A DNA stretch of 29,725 bases from DASSKF01 sp035690725 (GTDB lineage Bacteria; Actinomycetota; Actinomycetes; Actinomycetales; Dermatophilaceae), in assembly GCA_035690725.1 (NCBI GenBank), contig DASSKF010000199.1, positions 1-29,725 on the forward strand. Reading direction: 5' to 3'. The notes beneath the pieces are model-generated. The model saw only the letters and a program-made list of their open reading frames with translations, made no database searches and was not told the DNA's origin. The position numbers and the translations under genes were made by a program. Below, in pieces: positions 1 through 8,457 of the stretch (positions within the stretch are counted from its first letter, which is position 1; every line of letters begins with the position of its first letter).

Positions 1-1621
1 GGTGCGCGATCGCGATGACGGTGCGGCCCTCCAGCACGGCGCTCAGCGAACGCTCGAGGTGCCGGGCTGCACGCGGGTCGAGCAGCGAGGTCGCCTCGTC
101 GAGGACGAGCGTGTGCGGGTCGGCCAGGACGAGCCGGGCCAGCGCGAGCTGCTGGGCCTGGGGCTCGGTGAGGCGGTGGCCACCTGAGCCAACCCTGGTG
201 TCGAGGCCCTCTGGTAGGCCGAGCGCCCACTCGCGGGCGTCGACCGCCCCGAGCGCATCGAGCAGCTGCTCGCGGGACGCTTCGGGCCGGGCCAGCCGCA
301 GGTTGTCCTCGAGCGTGCCGACGAACACGTGGTGCTCCTGGGTGACCAGCGCCACCTGCCGGCGCAGCCGGTCGAGCTCGAGGTCGACGAGCCGGACGCC
401 CCCGACGTCCACCCGCCCCGACCGGGGACCGTCGATGCCGGCGAGCAGCCGTCCGAGGGTGGACTTCCCGGCACCCGAGGGGCCGACGACGGCCAGGCGC
501 TCACCGGGCCGCAGGTCCAGCGACACCCCGCTCAGGACGTCCCGCCCGGGGCGGTAGGCGTACCGCGCGTCCCGGACCTCCAGCTCCCGGCCGGCCGGCT
601 CCTCGCCGGTCGGCACCCGGTCGGGCGGCACGTCGGCGATGCCGATCACCCGCGCCAGCGAGGTCGCCGCCACCTGGATCTCGTCCAGCCAGCTGAGCAG
701 CTCGTCCAGCGGGCCGGTGAGCTGCTGCAGGTAGAGCACGACGGTGGTCACCGTGCCGACGGTCGCCTGGCCGGTCGACACGAGCCAGCCGCCCCAGACG
801 AGCGCCGCCGCGACCGGCAGCAGGTAGGCGAAGTCGACCTGCGGGAACCACCACAGCCGCAGCCGCAGCGTGTAGCGCTCGGCGTCGAAGCAGCCGCGCA
901 CCGCCTCGTCGATGCGTTGCCGCCGGCGCTCCTGCAGCGACAGGGCGTCGACCGTCCGCGCACCGTCGACGGTCTCGGTCACGACGCCGTTGGCCACGGC
1001 GTAGGCCGCCCGCTCGGCGAGGTAGCCGTCGGGCGCCAGCCGAAGGTAACGACGTGTCGACCACCAGATGATCGGCACGCCGAGCACGATCGGCAGCGCC
1101 ACGAGGGGTCCGGCGAACAGGGCCGCCACCGCGGTCAGGACCGTGGTCACGACCGCCACGAGGATCGCCGGGATGCCGAATCGGACCACGTAGGACAGCG
1201 ACTCGACGTCGTTGGTCGTCCGGGAGACGAGGTCGCCGGTGCCGGCACGCTCGACCGTCGACAGCGGCAGTGCCATCACCCGTTCGACGAACTCCTCGCG
1301 GAGCTGGGCGAAGACGGTCTCGCCCATGACGACGGACGACCGGCTCGCGGCCCACGTCAGCCCGGTCTGGAACAGCACGGCCACGGCGATCATCAGCGCG
1401 AGGTCGTCGACGAAGGACCGCTCGGTCCCGTGGGTCACCGCGTCCACGAGCTCGCCGACGAGCCGCGGCGCGACGAGGCCGGCGAGTGCCGCCAGGGCGT
1501 GCAGGGCGACGACCCGCCCGAGGGTGCGCCCGTGCTGCCGCAGCATGGCCGCCGTGTGCCGGCGCACCGAGCGCATGTCCGCCACCGGCAGCGCGCGCGT
1601 GGTTGGTTCGACGGTGAGCAC
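1..1621 (-). CDS. ABC exporter half-transporter, catalytic-type NBD (3' end cut by window)
   Basis: This is an ABC-type exporter subunit with an N-terminal transmembrane domain and a C-terminal ATPase domain; its last residues lie beyond base 1. The start is the GTG at 1621, one base after the stop of the upstream half-transporter, so the two are surely co-translated. The ATPase domain has a normal Walker A (GPSGAGKST, about residue 380, bases 458-484), Q-loop (VTQEHH), Walker B with catalytic Glu (LVLDEAT) and switch His (AIAH). The signature motif is altered: LTEPQ (bases 159-173) replaces LSGGQ. The partner gene has the opposite pattern, with a good signature but lost Walker motifs, so the two should form a heterodimer with one working ATP site. 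The substrate is unknown; multidrug, lipid or peptide export are all possible. Confidence 0.93.
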   Translation of the reverse strand, partial: MLTVEPTTRALPVADMRSVRRHTAAMLRQHGRTLGRVVALHALAALAGLVAPRLVGELVDAVTHGTERSFVDDLALMIAVAVLFQTGLTWAASRSSVVMGETVFAQLREEFVERVMALPLSTVERAGTGDLVSRTTNDVESLSYVVRFGIPAILVAVVTTVLTAVAALFAGPLVALPIVLGVPIIWWSTRRYLRLAPDGYLAERAAYAVANGVVTETVDGARTVDALSLQERRRQRIDEAVRGCFDAERYTLRLRLWWFPQVDFAYLLPVAAALVWGGWLVSTGQATVGTVTTVVLYLQQLTGPLDELLSWLDEIQVAATSLARVIGIADVPPDRVPTGEEPAGRELEVRDARYAYRPGRDVLSGVSLDLRPGERLAVVGPSGAGKSTLGRLLAGIDGPRSGRVDVGGVRLVDLELDRLRRQVALVTQEHHVFVGTLEDNLRLARPEASREQLLDALGAVDAREWALGLPEGLDTRVGSGGHRLTEPQAQQLALARLVLADPHTLVLDEATSLLDPRAARHLERSLSAVLEGRTVIAIAH

Positions 1622-1622
1622 G

Positions 1623-3341
1623 TCAGTCCTCCTCGCCACGCATGACGACACGTCGGTATGCCGGGCAGCTCACCAGGAGCTCATGGTGCGTCCCGCCCGC
1701 GGCGGCGCGGCCCCCCTGCAGCAGCACGACCTCGTCGCACCGGTCGAGCAGCAACGGGCTGGCCGTCATGACGACGGTGGTGCGCCCGGCGCGCGCCGTT
1801 GCCAGCCGCTCGGCGACCCGTGCCTCGGTGTGCGCGTCGACCGCGCTGGTCGGCTCGACGAGCACGAGCACCTCGGCGTCGGTCAGCAGGGCGCGGGCGA
1901 GGGTGAGCCGTTGCCGCTGGCCGCCGGAGAACGAGCGCCCACGCTCCTCGACCTCGCTGTCCAGTCCGTCGCTCAGCGCCTCGAGCAGGTCCTCGCCGCT
2001 GGCGGTGGTGACCGCCTCGAGGATCTCCTCGTCGCTGTGCCGCCCGCGCGGGTCCAGCTCCTCGCGGAGCGTCCCGGTGAACAGCCGGGGGTCGGTCTCG
2101 CTGACGACCACGCGGCGGCGCACCTGCGCCACCGTGAGCGACGACAGGGCCGTGCCGCCGAGGGTGACCGGCGTCGGGGCCGGACCGAAGCGGCCGAGCC
2201 GGTCCGCCAGCGCGGAGCTCTCCGCCGGTCGCGCCGACACCACGGCGGTCAACCGCCCGGGCCGGACGGTCACGCCGCTGGCCGGGTCGTGCAGTGGTCC
2301 GGAGTCCGGGTCGGCAGCCGCGGACCCGACGGCACCGGCGTCGGCGTGGTCCGGCTCGACTGCCAGCACGCGGATGATCTTGCGCGCGGCGACGACGGCG
2401 CGGGTCGCCCGGTCGGCGAACTCGGTCGTCGTCCGCAGCGGGATGACGAGGAAGGCGGTGTAGCCGTAGAACGCGACGAGCTGCCCCACCGAGATGCCGC
2501 CCTGCAGGGCGAACCGGGCTCCGAGCCACGTCACCAGGACCACGAAGCAACCCGGCAGCAGCACCTGCGCCGCCTCGAGCGTGGCCTGCACACCTGCCAC
2601 GTGGACGCCGACCCGGCGCACCCGCTGGCTCTGCTCGACGTAGCGGCCCAAAAAGGTCTGCTCTCCGCCGATGCCGCGCAGCACCCGCAGCCCGGCCACG
2701 GTGTCGGCGCCCAGGGTGGTGAGCCGTCCGGACTCCTCGCGCTGGTGTGCCTGCCGCTGCTGCAGCGGCCGAACGATGAGCGAGAGCGTGGCGACGACGA
2801 CGGGCAGGCCGAGCAGGATGACGAGGCCCAGCGGCACCGACTGGCCCAGCAGCAGGACCGCCACGACCCCGTAGCTGACGACCGCCCCGACGAACCGCGC
2901 GGACACGTCATACAGCCCTCCGAGCCGTATGACGTCCGAGGCGACTGTCGCGACGACCTCACCGGTGGGCAGGGTCCGCGGCAGGGCCTCCCCGGCGCGG
3001 GCGGTGTGCTGGCCGATCAGCTGCATGGCGCGGAACGAGGAGCGCAGCCAGTTCTCGACGGAGTAGCGGTGGCGGCCGGCGCCGCACAGGGCGCTGAGCA
3101 CACCGAGCAGGAGCAGGACCACACCCCAGCGCCAGAGCGCGTCGTCGTCCCGGGCGACGATGCCCTCGTCGATGGCCCGGCTCACGGCCGCGGGGAAGAG
3201 GGCCTGCAGCACCATCCACGCGATGCCGAAGGCGGCGGCCACGAGCTGGGTACGCCACTGTCCCCCCAGGACCCAGAGCAGGAGACGGAGCGGGCTGCGC
3301 AGGTCGGGGGTCCCCGGGTCGTCGTAGGGGAGGGTCTTCAT
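1623..3341 (-). CDS. ABC exporter half-transporter with degenerate ATPase domain
   Basis: This 572-residue protein has about six hydrophobic segments (residues 30-300) followed by an ABC ATPase domain (from about 350). The signature motif is canonical (FSGGQRQR, 471-478) and the D-loop is present (SAVD). The ATP-binding motifs are lost: the Walker A position reads SARPAESSA (369-377) with no Gly-Lys-Ser/Thr, the Q-loop Gln is Glu415, the Walker B Asp is Val495 (LVEPTS) and the switch His is Ala527 (MTASP). It should therefore donate only its signature to the intact Walker site of the downstream subunit. The ATG at 3341 is chosen because the first membrane region follows soon after; longer upstream starts would add an Arg/Pro-rich stretch. 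There is no clear ribosome binding site. A possible -10 box TACCGT ends 10 nt before the start. Confidence 0.92.
   Translation of the reverse strand: MKTLPYDDPGTPDLRSPLRLLLWVLGGQWRTQLVAAAFGIAWMVLQALFPAAVSRAIDEGIVARDDDALWRWGVVLLLLGVLSALCGAGRHRYSVENWLRSSFRAMQLIGQHTARAGEALPRTLPTGEVVATVASDVIRLGGLYDVSARFVGAVVSYGVVAVLLLGQSVPLGLVILLGLPVVVATLSLIVRPLQQRQAHQREESGRLTTLGADTVAGLRVLRGIGGEQTFLGRYVEQSQRVRRVGVHVAGVQATLEAAQVLLPGCFVVLVTWLGARFALQGGISVGQLVAFYGYTAFLVIPLRTTTEFADRATRAVVAARKIIRVLAVEPDHADAGAVGSAAADPDSGPLHDPASGVTVRPGRLTAVVSARPAESSALADRLGRFGPAPTPVTLGGTALSSLTVAQVRRRVVVSETDPRLFTGTLREELDPRGRHSDEEILEAVTTASGEDLLEALSDGLDSEVEERGRSFSGGQRQRLTLARALLTDAEVLVLVEPTSAVDAHTEARVAERLATARAGRTTVVMTASPLLLDRCDEVVLLQGGRAAAGGTHHELLVSCPAYRRVVMRGEED
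1655..1663 (+). repeat. GGTATGCCG iterated 9-mer, copy 1
   Basis: Perfect copy near the 3' end of the degenerate ABC gene. On the coding strand it is read as Ala-Tyr (GCA TAC), using the rare Ala codon GCA. Confidence 0.8.
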
Positions 3342-3351
3342 CAGATGGACA

Positions 3352-3357
3352 ACGGTA
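3352..3357 (-). promoter_or_regulatory. Possible -10 box for the ABC pair
   Basis: TACCGT on the minus strand ends 10 nt before the ATG at 3341. It fits the actinobacterial TANNNT pattern and would give a leader of only a few bases. It overlaps copy 2 of the iterated 9-mer, so the match may be incidental. Confidence 0.35.
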
Positions 3358-3362
3358 TGCCG
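3354..3362 (+). repeat. GGTATGCCG iterated 9-mer, copy 2
   Basis: Perfect copy in the divergent intergenic region between the ABC pair and the beta-propeller gene. With the likely start choices it is the only one of the 11 copies outside a coding region. Confidence 0.8.
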
Positions 3363-3394
3363 CGTGGCGGTCCGGACTCGACCGAATTTCCGCC

Positions 3395-3400
3395 TACCCT
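3395..3400 (+). promoter_or_regulatory. Possible -10 box for the beta-propeller gene
   Basis: TACCCT fits the TANNNT -10 pattern and would place the transcript start near 3407, upstream of all candidate start codons of the next gene. No convincing -35 is seen. Confidence 0.3.
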
Positions 3401-3466
3401 TGACTCCCGGAACATCGCCCAGTGGACCGGGGAATGCTCGTGCACCTTCGCCAGGAATCCGTCTAC

Positions 3467-4732
3467 GTGCGCCGTCGGCGCATCGTCGCCGCCCTCGCGC
3501 TCGCCCTGGCCGTGGCACTCGTCGTCGCGGTCGTCGGGCTCGTCTCGCTGAGCCGCGGCGGCGGATCCGCGGTGGCGCAGGAGCCCGGCCAGCCGGTCGC
3601 TGCCGGCGCCGCCCCGTCGGACGAGCCCTCGAGCGGGTCGTCCGCGGCTCCCTCCGAGGCGCCGTCGGCCGCACCCAGCCCGACCGGCCATCGCTCCGAC
3701 CGCACCCGGCTGCAGCGCGTCGACCGGATCACCGGGGCCATCACCCCGAAGTCCGTGGTCTCCTCCCAGCACGGGGTGGTGATCGCGAACAACATGATGT
3801 ACAGCCACACGGTCACCGCCTACGACGCGAGGACCCGCAAGCTGCTGGCCACGATCCCGGACTCGGTGGACCTGTCGGAGTTCGGCGTGAAGGGGCACCC
3901 CGGGACCTCCCAGGGCGCGCCGGTCGAGGGGGCGTTCACCAAGGACGGGCGCTACGCCTACGTGTCGAACTACTCGATGTACGGCAACGGCTTCGGCCCG
4001 CACGGGCTCGACGTGTGCAGTCCCAAGGACGGCTACGACGCGAGCTACCTCTACCGGATCGACACGAAGACGATGTCCGTCGACCAGGTGATCAAGGTCG
4101 GGGCGGTGCCGAAGTACGTCGCGATCACCCCGGACCAGACGAAGGTCCTCGTCACGAACTGGTGCGACTACACCCTGTCCATCGTCGACCGGGCGACGGC
4201 GAAGGAGATCGCCACGGTCAAGATCGGCCCGATGCCGCGCGGCATCGCGATCGCCCCCGACGGGAAGACCGCCTACGTCACGGCGATGTGGACCGACCAC
4301 GTCTACGAGGTGGACCTGACCGACCCGCCGAAGCAGGCCCCGATCTTCGTCTCGCCCGGTGACCGCATGCGCCACCTGGACCTGTCGCCCGATGGGCGGT
4401 GGCTCTACGGGGTCAGCAGCGGCGACAACGCGGTCTTCAAGATCGACACCCGCACCGGCAAGGTCGTCGACCGGGCCTCGACCGGCGCCGAGCCCCGCAG
4501 CATGGCGATCTCCCCGGACGGTCGGGCGCTCTACGTCGTCAACTACGACGAGGCGACCCTGTCCAAGATCCGCACCTCCGACATGAAGCCGATCGGCAAG
4601 GTGCAGACCGACATCCACCCGATCGGTGTGACCTACGTCCCGGCGACGAGCTCGGTCTGGGTCGCCTGCTACGGCGGCAGCATCCTCGTGTTCGACGACA
4701 ACGAGCTCGCCAAGGACGATCACGTAGCCTGA
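3467..4732 (+). CDS. Membrane-anchored YVTN-type beta-propeller protein
   Basis: The protein starts with a basic stretch (RRRR) and one strongly hydrophobic segment, then an Ala/Pro/Ser-rich linker. About 330 residues of propeller repeats follow. Repeat signatures such as AITPDQTKVLVTN, AIAPDGKTAYVT, LSPDGRWLYGVS and ISPDGRALYVVN are typical of the YVTN/40-residue beta-propeller family, whose members often bind partners outside the cell. The N-terminal anchor suggests an extracytoplasmic propeller. GTG 3467 is chosen because AGGA lies 10 nt upstream (3453-3456). GTG 3422 and ATG 3434 are in-frame alternatives that add up to 15 residues. The stop abuts the SURF1 gene. The propeller ligand cannot be told from sequence, and no catalytic motif is seen. 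Confidence 0.85.
   Translation: MRRRRIVAALALALAVALVVAVVGLVSLSRGGGSAVAQEPGQPVAAGAAPSDEPSSGSSAAPSEAPSAAPSPTGHRSDRTRLQRVDRITGAITPKSVVSSQHGVVIANNMMYSHTVTAYDARTRKLLATIPDSVDLSEFGVKGHPGTSQGAPVEGAFTKDGRYAYVSNYSMYGNGFGPHGLDVCSPKDGYDASYLYRIDTKTMSVDQVIKVGAVPKYVAITPDQTKVLVTNWCDYTLSIVDRATAKEIATVKIGPMPRGIAIAPDGKTAYVTAMWTDHVYEVDLTDPPKQAPIFVSPGDRMRHLDLSPDGRWLYGVSSGDNAVFKIDTRTGKVVDRASTGAEPRSMAISPDGRALYVVNYDEATLSKIRTSDMKPIGKVQTDIHPIGVTYVPATSSVWVACYGGSILVFDDNELAKDDHVA
4725..4730 (+). promoter_or_regulatory. -10 box, leaderless SURF1 transcript
   Basis: TAGCCT ends 6 nt before the GTG at 4737, the spacing expected when transcription starts at the start codon itself. It overlaps the last codons of the beta-propeller gene. 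The same hexamer and spacing precede guaA. Confidence 0.6.
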
Positions 4733-4736
4733 GGGC

Positions 4737-5528
4737 GTGTTCCGCACGGCCCTCCGCCCCCGCATGCTGGGCCTGCTGGCGTTGACGCTGGTCCTGATGG
4801 CGGTGATGTCCGGGCTGGGCGTGTGGCAGCTCGGGGTCGCCCGCGACAACGGCCGGGTGGAGGCGATGCAGGAGGCGCGCTCGCGGCCCGTGGCGCCGCT
4901 CACCGACGTGGTCGGTCCCCACGAGCAGTTCCCGGACAACGGCTCGCTGCGCCGGGTCACGGCGACGGGCCACTACGACCCCTCCGGGCAGGTCCTCGTG
5001 GCACCGCGGCGGCTGCACGGCCACACCGGTGCGTGGGTGGTCACGCCGCTCGTGGTCGATGGCACGGGTGCCCGCCTCGCCGTCGTGCGGGGGTTCGTCG
5101 ACGGCCCCGACGCGACCCCGCCCGCCGTGCCCACCGGCACCGTGACCGTCACCGGCGCGCTCGCCCCCAGCGAGGAACCGAGCGACCCCGGGCGTCCCGC
5201 CGACCGGCTCAGCACGGTCGACCTGCCCCTGCTCCTCGACCGATGGGGCGGCTCGATCTACAACGCCTTCGTCTTCGCCATCGACGAGGCGCCCGCCAGC
5301 GGCACGCAGACCGACGCCTCGGCCGGCCTGCAGCGCATCCCGCCGCCGCGTCCGGAGGCCGGCCTGGACCTCCGCAACGCCGGCTACGCCCTGCAGTGGT
5401 GGGTGTTCGCCGCATTCGTGGGCTACATGTACGTCCGCATCCTGCGCGACGAGCACCGCTCGCACACCGAGCCGGGCCCCGACGACCCGGCAACCGAACC
5501 GACCACGAATGAGAGAGCCCATGTCTGA
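4737..5528 (+). CDS. SURF1 family cytochrome oxidase assembly protein
   Basis: The protein is 263 residues with a hydrophobic segment at each end, the usual two-helix SURF1 layout. The first helix ends in a GLGVWQL motif followed by a basic/acidic run (about residues 20-34). The second helix contains GYALQWWVFAAF near residue 212, matching the conserved C-terminal SURF1 motif. The large central loop would be extracytoplasmic. SURF1 proteins help insert heme into, or assemble, aa3-type cytochrome c oxidase, so the organism probably respires oxygen. No oxidase subunit gene lies in this window. The gene begins 4 bases after the propeller gene, and its end overlaps the next gene by 8 bases. Confidence 0.88.
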   Translation: MFRTALRPRMLGLLALTLVLMAVMSGLGVWQLGVARDNGRVEAMQEARSRPVAPLTDVVGPHEQFPDNGSLRRVTATGHYDPSGQVLVAPRRLHGHTGAWVVTPLVVDGTGARLAVVRGFVDGPDATPPAVPTGTVTVTGALAPSEEPSDPGRPADRLSTVDLPLLLDRWGGSIYNAFVFAIDEAPASGTQTDASAGLQRIPPPRPEAGLDLRNAGYALQWWVFAAFVGYMYVRILRDEHRSHTEPGPDDPATEPTTNERAHV

Positions 5529-5916
5529 GCAGGCCCGCCCTGCCTCCCGTCCCCTCGACGTCAGCGCCGCTGGCAAGGCGCTCACCTTCTTCAAGGTGAT
5601 GGCCACCCTCGCCGGCATCGCGCTGTTCATCCTCGTGATCGTCGTGATCATCCACTACGGCTTCGGCAACGCCCGGCCGTCGGAGATGTGGAGCCCCATC
5701 CACGGGATCATCTTCTTCGTCTACGTCGTGTCGGTCGCGAACCTCGGTTTCAAGGTCCGCTGGAGCCTGCTGCGCATGGTCCGCATCATGCTGGCCGGCG
5801 TCGTGCCGATCCTGCCCTTCTTCGTCGAGCGCAAGGTCGCGGCCGAGGTGGAGCAGCAGCTGGCGGCCGCGGGGGCACCGGGCGGCCGCGACCGACGGGG
5901 GTATGCCGGCCGGTAG
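5521..5916 (+). CDS. DUF3817-like small membrane protein
   Basis: This 131-residue protein has three predicted membrane segments (about residues 20-45, 57-77 and 80-100 from the start). It also has the W-S-P-I-H-G and F-F-V-Y patterns typical of DUF3817 integral membrane proteins. Its function is unknown. A hydrophilic tail rich in Glu, Gln and Arg ends the protein. The ATG at 5521 is preferred over an in-frame ATG at 5509 because GAGAG (5511-5515) is spaced correctly before it. The first 8 bases overlap the SURF1 stop, so translation is likely coupled. The stop codon TAG is part of the guaA -10 box. Confidence 0.82.
   Translation: MSEQARPASRPLDVSAAGKALTFFKVMATLAGIALFILVIVVIIHYGFGNARPSEMWSPIHGIIFFVYVVSVANLGFKVRWSLLRMVRIMLAGVVPILPFFVERKVAAEVEQQLAAAGAPGGRDRRGYAGR
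5900..5908 (+). repeat. GGTATGCCG iterated 9-mer, copy 3
   Basis: Perfect copy at the very end of the DUF3817-like gene, read as Gly-Tyr-Ala with the rare Tyr codon TAT. Confidence 0.8.
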
Positions 5917-5919
5917 CCT
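5914..5919 (+). promoter_or_regulatory. -10 box, leaderless guaA transcript
   Basis: TAGCCT ends 6 nt before the GTG at 5926. The TAG is also the stop codon of the preceding gene, so terminator codon and promoter element share bases. No Shine-Dalgarno sequence lies in the 6-nt gap. Confidence 0.65.
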
Positions 5920-5925
5920 TGAGCC

Positions 5926-7503
<1,578 letters not shown>

Positions 7504-7524
7504 GCCACCAACCCCCATGGTGGC
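7504..7524 (+). terminator. Stem-loop after guaA
   Basis: A 7-bp perfect stem, GCCACCA paired with TGGTGGC, with a 7-nt loop starts at the first base after the guaA stop. There is no U-tract, which is usual for actinobacterial terminators. Confidence 0.5.
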
Positions 7525-7569
7525 GCGCAGCCTGCCGAACGGCGTGTCGGACCTCCCACCGGTGAGTCC

Positions 7570-8409
7570 GTGCCCGTGACCGACGCCCGAGCCCGCACGG
7601 GGACGTCACGGGACGTGTGGCTCATCGCCGGCGCGCTCATCCTCGGCGGCACGCTGGCGCTCGTCCTCCTCGTGCGGGTCGCGGTGGACACGGCGCGCGG
7701 CCAGCGGTGGGACGAGGCAGCACGGTATGCCGTCAGCGGACCCCCAGCGACCGTGCACTCCTTGGTCGAGGCCATGAGCCTCGTCTCCATCGGCACGGTC
7801 GGCGTCGTGCTGCTCGGGTGCTCGCTGGTCGCGCTCGCCCGAGGGCGGGTGCTGGCCGCGCTGGCCGCCCTCGGCCTGGTCGCGGGGGCCAACGTGACGA
7901 CACAGGTGCTCAAGCACGTCGTCATCGACCGACCGGACCTGCTGGGACTGGGAATCGGGAACTCCCTGCCGAGCGGCCACACGACGGCGGTGCTCTCGCT
8001 CGCCATGGCGGCAGTCCTCGTGGCACCGGCCCGGGTGCGGTGGCTCGTCACCCTCGCGGCCGCGCTGGCGGCCACACTGGTGGGCGCCGGGACGGTCATC
8101 GCGCGGTGGCACCGGCCGAGCGACGTGCTCGCGGCCACGGCGGTGTGCGCCGTCTGGGGCGGTCTGGTCCTGCTCGCCCCCCTGGTCCGGGCGCGGGCCA
8201 GCCGCCCGCGGCCGACCCGCGCCCCCCAGCACCTGGCCGCACTGGCGGGGGCGGGCGCAGTCGGCGCGCTGGTCGTGTCGTGGGGCGTGCGACCGAGCGG
8301 CGGCAGCGGGAACCTGCTCCTGGCGGCGGGGTCGCTGGGAGCGATCGGGGTCGCCTGCGTCGCGGTGCTGGGCGCCTTCGCGCACGCGGTGGACCGCGCC
8401 TGGACCTGA
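7570..8409 (+). CDS. PAP2 superfamily membrane phosphatase
   Basis: This 279-residue protein has about six membrane segments and the three phosphatase motifs of the PAP2 superfamily. The first is K-H-V-V-I-D-R-P, the second is PSGH (in SLPSGHTTAV), and the third is RWHRPSDV. In the third motif the usual SR seven and six positions before the His is Gly-Thr instead, with an Arg two positions before the His. Family members dephosphorylate lipid phosphates such as undecaprenyl pyrophosphate or phosphatidic acid. The substrate here is not determined, but the murT-gatD pair downstream hints at envelope precursor metabolism. GTG 7570 is the longest reasonable start. GTG 7576 is an alternative with GGTGAG (7561-7566) at a better distance. 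Confidence 0.87.
   Translation: MPVTDARARTGTSRDVWLIAGALILGGTLALVLLVRVAVDTARGQRWDEAARYAVSGPPATVHSLVEAMSLVSIGTVGVVLLGCSLVALARGRVLAALAALGLVAGANVTTQVLKHVVIDRPDLLGLGIGNSLPSGHTTAVLSLAMAAVLVAPARVRWLVTLAAALAATLVGAGTVIARWHRPSDVLAATAVCAVWGGLVLLAPLVRARASRPRPTRAPQHLAALAGAGAVGALVVSWGVRPSGGSGNLLLAAGSLGAIGVACVAVLGAFAHAVDRAWT
7724..7732 (+). repeat. GGTATGCCG iterated 9-mer, copy 4
   Basis: Perfect copy inside the first PAP2 gene, read as Arg-Tyr-Ala with Tyr codon TAT. Confidence 0.8.
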
Positions 8410-8421
8410 CCCGCCCGGGTC

Positions 8422-8446
8422 ACGGGAGGCAAGCGGGCCCTCCCGT
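8422..8446 (+). terminator. Stem-loop between PAP2 gene and murT
   Basis: ACGGGAGG pairs perfectly with CCTCCCGT over a 9-nt loop. It lies 12 bases after the PAP2 stop and its last base is the first base of the murT -10 box. It could end the PAP2 transcript or act as an operator covering the murT promoter. Confidence 0.45.
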
Positions 8447-8451
8447 ACAGT
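8446..8451 (+). promoter_or_regulatory. -10 box, leaderless murT transcript
   Basis: TACAGT ends 6 nt before the GTG at 8458, with no ribosome binding site between. This is the clearest stand-alone promoter of the murT-gatD operon. Confidence 0.6.
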
Positions 8452-8457
8452 TGCGCC

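Noticed and set aside
3341..4960. A 539-codon minus-strand frame over the propeller gene
   Set aside because: It is antisense to clear YVTN repeats and is Arg/Val/Asp-rich without motifs.
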